Below are positions 58,462 through 64,000 of a stretch of 64,000 nt of DNA, piece after piece. The stretch is from Actinomadura luzonensis (GTDB lineage Bacteria > Actinomycetota > Actinomycetes > Streptosporangiales > Streptosporangiaceae): positions 186,001 through 250,000 of the forward strand of contig NZ_JAKRKC020000002.1 of assembly GCF_022664455.2 (NCBI RefSeq). The letters are read 5' to 3'. The notes below the pieces were generated by a model, which was given only the letters and a program-made list of their open reading frames with translations, did not search any database and was not told the origin of the DNA. The translations under genes and the position numbers were made by a program. Every line of letters starts with the position of its first letter. The first letter of the stretch is position 1.

Positions 58462-60111
58462 GTGACTGCAGAGGAGACATCCAGCGACGTGGCGGCCCCG
58501 AGACCGGCGGGCCGGACATCGGGGGTCCTCGGTGTGCTGGCGGCGGCGCTGGCCCTGGGGGTGGCGGAGCTGACCGCCGCGCTGGTGGGCCGGCCCGAGG
58601 CCGGTCCGCTGCTCGCGGTGGGGTCGGCGGTCATCGACCTGAGCCCGGCGTGGCTGAAGGACTTCGCCGTCCGCACCTTCGGCACCGCCGACAAGCCGGT
58701 CCTGCTCCTGACCCTGGCGGCCGCGACGGTGGCCGGGTCGGCGGCCGTCGGAACGGCCGCGTCCCGGCGGCCGCGCTCGGCCATCGCGGCCTTGGCAGGG
58801 CTCGCCGCGCTCGCCGGGGCCGCGGCGCTGTCCCGGCCGCGAGCAGGACCGATCCACGTGCTGCCCGCCGCGGTGGGGGCGGCGGGCAGCACCTTCGCCC
58901 TGCTGTACGGCCGGCGCCCGCCACGGCTCCGCCGGGAGGGCCGTATCACGCTGGGCGACCTGGCGCGCCACGGTCGCCGAGAGGGCTGTAGCACACTGGG
59001 CGACCTGGCGCGCCACGGCCGTCCCGTGCCACGCACGGCGCCGGCCGCCGATCGGCGGACGCTGCTCACCCGCGGCGCCGTCCTGCTCGGGGCGGCCGTC
59101 CTGACCGGCGGCACCGGGCGGGCGATCACCTCGGCCCGGCAGGCGTCCGCCGACGGCCGCGCCCTGGTGCTGCCCCCTCCCGCCGACCCGGCCCGGCCGC
59201 TCCCCCCGGGCGTGGGGGCGCGGGTGCCGGGGCTCGGCCCGTTCACCACCCCCAACGACTCCTTCTACCGGGTCGACACCGCGCTGATCGTGCCGCGGGT
59301 GCCGCACCAGGAGTGGACGCTGCGCATCCACGGCCTGGTCGACCGCCCGGTCGAACTGGACCTCGCCGACGTGCTGGCCCGGCCGCTGACCGAACGCGAC
59401 ATCACCCTGACCTGCGTGTCCAACGAGGTCGGCGGCCCTTACGCCGGAAACGCCCGCTGGCTCGGCGTCGACCTGGCCGCGCTGCTGCGCGAGGCCGGCA
59501 TCCAGGCTGGAGCGGATCAGGTCCTGTCCCGCTCCGCGGACGGCTGGAGCGCCTCCACCGCCCTGGACGCGGTGCTGGACGGCCGCGACGCGCTGCTGGC
59601 CGTCGCGATGAACGGCGCCCCGCTGCCGCCCGCGCACGGCTTCCCGGCGCGGATGATCGTGCCCGGCCTGTACGGCTACGTCTCGGCCACCAAATGGGTC
59701 ACCGACCTCAAGCTCACCCGCTTCGCCGACGAGCGGGCGTACTGGACCCGGCGCGGCTGGGCCGAACGCGCGCCGATCAAGACCGCCTCCCGCATCGAGG
59801 TGCCCAAGCCCTTCGCCGAGGTGCCCGCCGGTCCGGTCGCCGTCGCCGGCACCGCGTGGGCCCAGCACCGCGGCATCGCCGCCGTCGAGGTCCGCGTCGA
59901 CGACGGGCCCTGGCTGCGGGCCGGCCTGGCGGCGTCCGGCGGGCCGGACACCTGGCGGCAATGGCGCATGACCTGGCAGGCCACCCCCGGCCGGCACCGC
60001 CTGCAGGTCCGCGCCACCGACGCGGGCGGCGACGTCCAGACCGCCGAACGCGTACCGCCGATCCCGGCTGGCGCCACCGGCCGGCACACGGTCCTGGTGA
60101 CCGTCACCTGA
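58462..60111 (+). CDS. Membrane sulfite oxidase-like molybdopterin protein
   Basis: A 549-residue protein. Three to four hydrophobic helices come first (GVLGVLAAALALGVAELTAA and others), then a 15-residue tandem duplication at 158-187, a last helix at RGAVLLGAAVLTGGTG, and the oxidoreductase domain. ITLTCVSNEVGGPYAG holds the Cys that binds molybdenum; RMIVPGLYGYVSATKWVTDL is the cofactor-binding loop, and the C-terminal dimerisation domain contains WAQHRGIAAVEVRVDDGPW. Likely reduces or oxidises small substrates outside the membrane. It starts with GTG and follows rskA by 72 nt. Confidence 0.88.
   Translation: MTAEETSSDVAAPRPAGRTSGVLGVLAAALALGVAELTAALVGRPEAGPLLAVGSAVIDLSPAWLKDFAVRTFGTADKPVLLLTLAAATVAGSAAVGTAASRRPRSAIAALAGLAALAGAAALSRPRAGPIHVLPAAVGAAGSTFALLYGRRPPRLRREGRITLGDLARHGRREGCSTLGDLARHGRPVPRTAPAADRRTLLTRGAVLLGAAVLTGGTGRAITSARQASADGRALVLPPPADPARPLPPGVGARVPGLGPFTTPNDSFYRVDTALIVPRVPHQEWTLRIHGLVDRPVELDLADVLARPLTERDITLTCVSNEVGGPYAGNARWLGVDLAALLREAGIQAGADQVLSRSADGWSASTALDAVLDGRDALLAVAMNGAPLPPAHGFPARMIVPGLYGYVSATKWVTDLKLTRFADERAYWTRRGWAERAPIKTASRIEVPKPFAEVPAGPVAVAGTAWAQHRGIAAVEVRVDDGPWLRAGLAASGGPDTWRQWRMTWQATPGRHRLQVRATDAGGDVQTAERVPPIPAGATGRHTVLVTVT
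58936..59025 (+). repeat. 45-bp in-frame tandem duplication inside the molybdopterin gene
   Basis: Codons for EGRITLGDLARHGRR (58936-58980) are followed by codons for EGCSTLGDLARHGRP (58981-59025). The two units match in most bases. The duplication lies in a linker before the last helix and keeps the frame. Confidence 0.75.
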
Positions 60112-60151
60112 ACTCCCCTCAGCACGTCCATCCATCGAACACAGGAGCATC

Positions 60152-60787
60152 ATGAAGATTCGTCATGCCGCCGGACTGCCGATCCTGGCCATGGCCGGCG
60201 CGATGACCGTCTCGCTGACCGGCACCGGCCCGGCCGCGCTCGCCTCCGCCCGACCCGCCGGCACCGCTGCGGGCGGCGGGTCCTGGTCCGCCGCCGCGCA
60301 GCCGATGACCGTCCGGCGCCCCTTCGGCCCGGGCTGCTCGGCGGTGCCCCGCACCGGCAAGGGCAGCTTCACCGGCATGGCCGCCGACCCGGTTGCCACC
60401 GCCGCCTCGCACAACCCCGTCCTGTCCACCCTCGTCGCGGCGGTGAAGAAGGCCGGCCTGGTCGACACCCTCAACGGCGCCGACGGCATCACCGTCTTCG
60501 CGCCGACCGACCAGGCGTTCGCCAAGATCCCCAAGGCGACCCTGGCGAAGGTCCTGGCCGACAGGAAGACGCTGACGGCGATCCTCACCTACCACGTCGT
60601 CAAGGGCCGCAAGACCCCGGCCGACCTGCGGCGCGGCCGCTTCACCACGCTGCAGGGCGGCGCGGTCGCCACCCGCGGCTCCGGCGCCACGTACATGATC
60701 AACAACGCGCGGGTGGTCTGCGGCGACGTGCCCACCCGCAACGCCACCGTCTACCTCATCGACACCGTCCTCATGCCCAAGAGCTGA
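60152..60787 (+). CDS. Secreted fasciclin-domain protein (MPT70/MPT83-like)
   Basis: A 211-residue exported protein. The signal peptide is MKIRHAAGLPILAMAGAMTV and following. The FAS1 domain runs from GSFTGMAADPVATAASHNPV to the end, with TVFAPTDQAFAKIPKATLAK as H1-like motif, LTYHVVKGRKTPADL, and VVCGDVPTRNATVYLIDTVL as H2-like motif. Two cysteines may pair, as in MPT70. AGGAG precedes the ATG. Its place behind sigK-rskA repeats the mycobacterial pattern. Confidence 0.92.
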   Translation: MKIRHAAGLPILAMAGAMTVSLTGTGPAALASARPAGTAAGGGSWSAAAQPMTVRRPFGPGCSAVPRTGKGSFTGMAADPVATAASHNPVLSTLVAAVKKAGLVDTLNGADGITVFAPTDQAFAKIPKATLAKVLADRKTLTAILTYHVVKGRKTPADLRRGRFTTLQGGAVATRGSGATYMINNARVVCGDVPTRNATVYLIDTVLMPKS

Positions 60788-60795
60788 CCCGCTGG

Positions 60796-60826
60796 CCCTC
60801 CGCGCCTCGGGGTCAGGCGCGGAGGG
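60796..60826. terminator. Bidirectional hairpin between the convergent fasciclin and tetR genes
   Basis: CCCTCCGCGCCT (60796-60807) and its exact inverse AGGCGCGGAGGG (60815-60826) enclose a 7-nt loop. It begins 8 nt past the fasciclin stop and overlaps the last codons of the tetR gene. No T-tract; a strong stem only. Confidence 0.6.
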
Positions 60827-61412
60827 CGTCGATCAGGGCATCGACGGCGGCGAGTGCGGCGGAGGTGTCGAGCCCCGCGCGGGAGACCAGGGAGAGACCC
60901 TGGACGGTGAACAGCAGGAGCTGCGCCTGGGCCTCGGGCGCGGCGGCCCGGGTGACCTCGCCGTCGGCCTGCGCGCGCCGCAGGGCGTCGGCGACGATCC
61001 GGATGAAGCGGGCGTGCGAGCGGGCCACGATCTCGCGGGCCTCGGCATCGTGCGGGACCAGTTCTGCGGTGGTGTTGCCGATCATGCACCCTTGGGGGAC
61101 GCCGACGTCGGAGGCGTACTCCTGGGCCCGGGCCGGATGGGTGAGCACCTCGCGCAGCGCCGGCAGCACCGGCCCGGACTCCAGCGCCGTGACCAGCTCG
61201 CGCTCGTAGGTGTCCCAGTACAGCCGGACCGCCGTCAGGTAGAACTGCCGCTTGTCGCCGAAGGCGCCGTACAGGCTGCCCCGTTCCAGGGCCAGCGCGT
61301 CGACCAGGTCCTGGATGGAGGTGTCGGCGTAGCCGCGGGACCAGAACAGCAGGAGCGCGCGCTCCAGTGCCTGGTCCTTGTCGAACGCTCGGGGGCGTCC
61401 CGTCCGTGCCAT
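60813..61412 (-). CDS. TetR/AcrR family regulator
   Basis: A 199-residue regulator. DKDQALERALLLFWSRGYAD and LALERGSLYGAFGDKRQFYL form the helix-turn-helix. The second half has PQGCMIGNTTAELVPHDAEA, typical of the TetR_C group found beside SDR or short enzymes. It is divergent from the SDR at 61539; two 27-bp operator-like sites lie between. Confidence 0.9.
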   Translation of the reverse strand: MARTGRPRAFDKDQALERALLLFWSRGYADTSIQDLVDALALERGSLYGAFGDKRQFYLTAVRLYWDTYERELVTALESGPVLPALREVLTHPARAQEYASDVGVPQGCMIGNTTAELVPHDAEAREIVARSHARFIRIVADALRRAQADGEVTRAAAPEAQAQLLLFTVQGLSLVSRAGLDTSAALAAVDALIDALRA

Positions 61413-61425
61413 GTCCCCAGGTTAC

Positions 61426-61498
61426 GACTTTTTGACCGCCCACACAAAAGTCTGTACGTTGATGGCCGGGCGACTTATTGAACGGTCGCACAGAAGTC
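61426..61498. promoter_or_regulatory. Two 27-bp TetR operator candidates
   Basis: Both sites begin GACTT and end AAGTC: 61426-61452 and 61472-61498. Inside they share TTGA, CG and CACA at the same places, with 20 of 27 or more bases equal by eye. Their starts are 46 bp apart, in the region between tetR and the SDR gene. Each arm pair GACTT/AAGTC is an inverted repeat. Confidence 0.65.
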
Positions 61499-61538
61499 GT
61501 CGGCGTGCTCCGCCGGCGACGGAGAGAGGCGGGACCCC

Positions 61539-62279
61539 ATGGACTTCAACGGCAGAACGGCCCTGGTCACCGGATCGGGCGCCATCGGCGGGCTCGGGCA
61601 CGCGACGGCGAGGATCCTCGCCGCCGGCGGGGCCGACGTGATCATCACCGGCACCGACCCCGGCCGCGGCGCCCAGGTCGTCGCCGACGTGCGGGCCGGC
61701 GCGACCGGCAGCGTGCGCTTCGTCCCCGCCGACCTGGCCGACCCGGAGGCCGTGCGGCGGCTGGCCGAGGACGCCGGGACGGTGGACATCCTCGTCAACA
61801 ACGCGGGCGTCGTCCCGTTCGGCGCGACCGCCGAGCAGGACCTCGACGCCTACGACGCCGCCTTCGCGGTCAACGTGCGCGCGCCGTTCCTCCTGGTCGC
61901 CCGGCTCGCGCCGCGGATGGCCGCCGGCCGGGGCGGCAGCATCGTCAACGTCAGCTCCACCGCGGCCGCCCTGGGCCTGCCGCAGATGGCGGTCTACGGC
62001 GCCACCAAGGCGGCGCTCGAATCGCTGACCCGTACCTGGGCGGCCGAGTTCGCCGCCTCGAACGTGCGCGTCAACGCCGTGGCCCCCGGCCCGATGACCA
62101 CCTCCAAGGTGGTGGCGGTCATGGGCCCGGACGTCGGCGGCATGGGGCTGACGACGGCGCTGCGGCGCGCCGCCGACCCGGCCGAGGTCGCCCAGGTGAT
62201 CGCCTTCCTGGCCGGCGACCAGGCGGGCTACGTGACCGGCGCCGTCGTGGCCGCCGACGGTGGCCGCACCGCCATCTGA
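61539..62279 (+). CDS. SDR family oxidoreductase
   Basis: A 246-residue classical SDR. ALVTGSGAIGGLGHATARIL binds the cofactor (with a GAIGGLG variant), VNNAGVVPFGA, IVNVSSTAAALG and VYGATKAALESLTR supply the catalytic N, S and YxxxK. The end YVTGAVVAADGGRTAI is standard. GAGAGG precedes the ATG. Likely the target of the divergent TetR protein. A 42-bp tandem repeat follows it. Confidence 0.92.
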   Translation: MDFNGRTALVTGSGAIGGLGHATARILAAGGADVIITGTDPGRGAQVVADVRAGATGSVRFVPADLADPEAVRRLAEDAGTVDILVNNAGVVPFGATAEQDLDAYDAAFAVNVRAPFLLVARLAPRMAAGRGGSIVNVSSTAAALGLPQMAVYGATKAALESLTRTWAAEFAASNVRVNAVAPGPMTTSKVVAVMGPDVGGMGLTTALRRAADPAEVAQVIAFLAGDQAGYVTGAVVAADGGRTAI

Positions 62280-62287
62280 CGCGGGGC

Positions 62288-62422
62288 GCGCTCCGGTCCC
62301 TCCGCACCACCGCCGTCACGAGCAACCGCGCGCTCCGGTCCCTCCGCACCACCACCGTCACGAGAAACCACGCGCTCCGGTCCCTCCGCACCACCACCGT
62401 CACGAGAAACCACGCGCTCCGG
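62288..62422 (+). repeat. 42-bp tandem repeat, three units and a partial fourth
   Basis: Units start at 62288, 62330, 62372 and 62414, each with GCGCTCCGGTCCCTCCGCAC; the last breaks off after 9 bases. Units 2 and 3 are almost identical, unit 1 differs at a few positions. It lies between two SDR genes. The length is a multiple of three, so frames through it on both strands are repetitive. Confidence 0.9.
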
Positions 62423-62445
62423 CGCGGGCAAGGAGATTGAGGTCA

Positions 62446-63195
62446 ATGCGTCGTCTAGCGGGCAAGTACGCCCTGATCACGGGAGGAACGGGCGGCATCG
62501 GGTTCGCGACCGCCCGCGAGTTCCTGGCCGAGGGAGCGGCCGTCGCGATCACCGGCCGGTCGCGCGAACGTCTGGACGAGGCCGCCCGGCGGCTCGGCGG
62601 CCAGGTGCTGCCCGTGTTGTCCGACGCCGGCGACGTGCCCGGCCAGGCGGCGCTCGCGGCGCGGCTGCGGCAGGAGTGGCCGCGGCTCGACGTCGTGATG
62701 AGCAACGCCGCCGACGTCACCCACCTGCCGATCGAGGAATGGACCGAGGAGGCGTTCGACCGGCTCGTCGCCACCAACCTCAAGGGGCCGTTCTTCCTGA
62801 TCAGGGCCCTGCTGCCGCTGTTGTCCCGGCAGGCGTCCGTCATCCTGGTCGGCTCCGTCTCCGCCTTCGTCGGGCACGAGAACGCGGCGGTCTACGGCGC
62901 GGCCAAGGCCGGCCTGCTGTCCCTGTCGCGCGGGCTGACCTACGAGCTGAGGGAGCGGGGCGTCCGCGTCAACGGGCTGAGCCCGGGGCCCACCCGCACG
63001 GACACCTTCGCCGCACTCGGCCCCGAGCGGCAGGCCGCCCTGTACGACGAGCTGCGGCGGACCGTGCCCCTGCACCGCATCGGCACCGCCACCGAGCTGG
63101 CGAAGGCGGCCGTCTACCTGGCCTCCGACGAGTCCGCCTACACCGCCGGCACCGTGCTGCGCGTCGACGGCGGCGTCGGCGAGCTCGCCTACTGA
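62446..63195 (+). CDS. SDR family oxidoreductase
   Basis: A 249-residue classical SDR. YALITGGTGGIGFATAREFL binds the cofactor, SNAAD stands at the NNAG place, LVGSVSAFVG has the Ser, and VYGAAKAGLLSLSRG the YxxxK. The end AYTAGTVLRVDGGVGELAY is typical. AAGGAG lies upstream of the ATG. It resembles the SDR at 37763 in its N-terminus (GGTxGIGFATAR.FL), perhaps a paralogue. Same direction as the SDR at 61539, so the two may share a transcript across the 42-bp repeat. Confidence 0.92.
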   Translation: MRRLAGKYALITGGTGGIGFATAREFLAEGAAVAITGRSRERLDEAARRLGGQVLPVLSDAGDVPGQAALAARLRQEWPRLDVVMSNAADVTHLPIEEWTEEAFDRLVATNLKGPFFLIRALLPLLSRQASVILVGSVSAFVGHENAAVYGAAKAGLLSLSRGLTYELRERGVRVNGLSPGPTRTDTFAALGPERQAALYDELRRTVPLHRIGTATELAKAAVYLASDESAYTAGTVLRVDGGVGELAY

Positions 63196-63237
63196 CCGCG
63201 ACACGGGCAGCGGTCCTGTCCGGCGCGCCGCTTCCGG

Positions 63238-64000
63238 TCACCGGAGGGTGGCGAGCCAGTCGGTCAGCAGGCGGTTGACCTCGTCGGGGCACTCCTGCTG
63301 GACCCAGTGGCCGCAGCCGTCCAGGAGGTGGGCGGCCGACAGGCCGGGAAGGGTGACGGGGTAGGCGTCGATGGCGTCGGACATCCAGGTGGTGGAGGCG
63401 TCCAGGGCGCCGCCGATGAACAGGGACGGCTGCTTGATCGGGGCCGCGTGGTGCGGGGCGAGGTCCGCCCAGTCCCGGTCCAGGTTGCGGTAGCGGTTGA
63501 GCGCGCCGGTCATCCCTGTGCGCTCGAACTCCCCGGCGTAGACGTCGAGGTCGTCCTCGCTCAGCCAGGCCGGGAGGACGCCCGTGGGGAAGCGGTCGCG
63601 CAGCCGGCCGCCGCGGGTGACGAAGTGCGGGTCGGGCTCGTCCGGGGCGGGCATGGTGTCGGCGGACAGGGCCGCGTAGAAGCCCGCGAGCCAGCCCCGG
63701 ACGTCGGGCTCGATCTCCGCCTCGGCGCGGCCGGGCTCCTGGAAATAGGAGACGTAGAACTCCTGCTCGGGGCCTCCCAACCGGCTGAAGACCGCGCTGG
63801 GACGGGGGCCGCCGGGCGGCGCGTAGGGGACGCTCAGCAGGCCCACGGCGCGGAAGACCTCGGGGTGGAGCAGGGCGGAGGTGGCGGCGACGGGGGAGCC
63901 CCAGTCGTGGCCGACGACCACCGCGCTCTCCTCGCCGAGGGCGCGCACGACGGCCAGGTTGTCCTCCACCAGGTCGAGCATCCGGTACGCGTCGACCGCC
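63238..64000 (-). CDS. Alpha/beta hydrolase, epoxide hydrolase type (5' end outside window)
   Basis: At least 253 residues are present. VVVGHDWGSPVAATSALLHP has the nucleophile Asp in the HDWG motif of epoxide hydrolases, and GCGHWVQQECPDEVNRLLTD the catalytic His. The cap region includes YVSYFQEPGRAEAEIEPDVR, with a Tyr-containing lid. The visible sequence begins AVDAYRMLDLVEDN, in frame to the window edge, so the N-terminal part with the HGxP oxyanion hole is beyond 64000. It would open epoxides to diols in the cytoplasm. Confidence 0.88.
   Translation of the reverse strand, partial: AVDAYRMLDLVEDNLAVVRALGEESAVVVGHDWGSPVAATSALLHPEVFRAVGLLSVPYAPPGGPRPSAVFSRLGGPEQEFYVSYFQEPGRAEAEIEPDVRGWLAGFYAALSADTMPAPDEPDPHFVTRGGRLRDRFPTGVLPAWLSEDDLDVYAGEFERTGMTGALNRYRNLDRDWADLAPHHAAPIKQPSLFIGGALDASTTWMSDAIDAYPVTLPGLSAAHLLDGCGHWVQQECPDEVNRLLTDWLATLR

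Noticed and set aside
62288-62422. The 42-bp repeat as a CRISPR array.
   Set aside because: The units abut directly with no unique spacers, and no cas gene is present.

Overview
The window is high-GC DNA with strong G/C bias at third codon positions, frequent GTG starts and stop/start overlaps (ATGA, GTGA). It carries mycothiol-type, SigK/RskA and SoxR-type genes and many LysR/TetR/MarR regulators. This fits a filamentous actinomycete, plausibly of the Streptosporangiales (Nonomuraea-like), though the genus cannot be fixed from the sequence alone. No rRNA, tRNA, CRISPR array or large PKS/NRPS cluster was seen. The region looks like an accessory part of a chromosome: small regulator-plus-enzyme units alternate with broken genes.

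Region by region. 1-4.1 kb: end of a TAP-like hydrolase, a small secreted protein, a VOC protein, and a DHA2 efflux pump divergent from soxR with a SoxR box between them. 4.1-6.0 kb: an FMN riboswitch whose first downstream reading frame is a 23-codon stub starting like riboflavin synthase, coupled to a methyltransferase and an amidohydrolase. 6.1-9.3 kb: an alpha/beta hydrolase and a large catalase. 9.3-18.8 kb: five copies, plus one fragment, of a secreted four-cysteine protein family; between them lie a decarboxylase / M24 peptidase / EamA exporter operon, a chimera of the secreted family with half an MFS transporter, and an EamA gene scrap. 19-28.6 kb: a secreted TAP-like peptidase, an ACMSD-family hydrolase with TetR regulator, secreted proteins, a PQQ-type propeller, a TolB-like propeller, and two gene remnants. 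29-39.9 kb: small regulator/enzyme pairs and several SDRs, one with a Tat-type signal. 40-41.7 kb: a membrane Ser/Thr kinase. 41.7-48.4 kb: a LysR-flanked operon (DsbA-like, MFS, VOC-FAD oxidase fusion), then an aldo/keto reductase and an NDH-2-like flavoprotein behind a dense operator array.

48.6-55.6 kb: a metal(loid) island. An operon with a MerR-type, apparently leaderless promoter encodes a CC-motif protein, a short rhodanese, MerR, a previously easily missed 55-residue Cys-rich protein, and an ACR3-like permease. It is followed by an ArsR/CDF pair. A degenerate TniA/TniB-type transposon lies on one side; a truncated gene behind twin operator-like repeats lies on the other. 55.6-60.8 kb: a cation/proton antiporter, then sigK-rskA-sulfite oxidase-like-fasciclin, resembling the mycobacterial SigK/MPT70 arrangement. 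60.8-64 kb: a TetR regulator with paired operators, two SDRs separated by a 42-bp tandem repeat, and the 3' part of an epoxide-hydrolase-like gene that runs off the window.

The most notable points are the FMN riboswitch attached to non-riboflavin genes, the 55-residue Cys-rich protein in the MerR operon, the repeated secreted four-Cys family with its MFS chimera, and a shared 33-bp element flanking a LysR unit.
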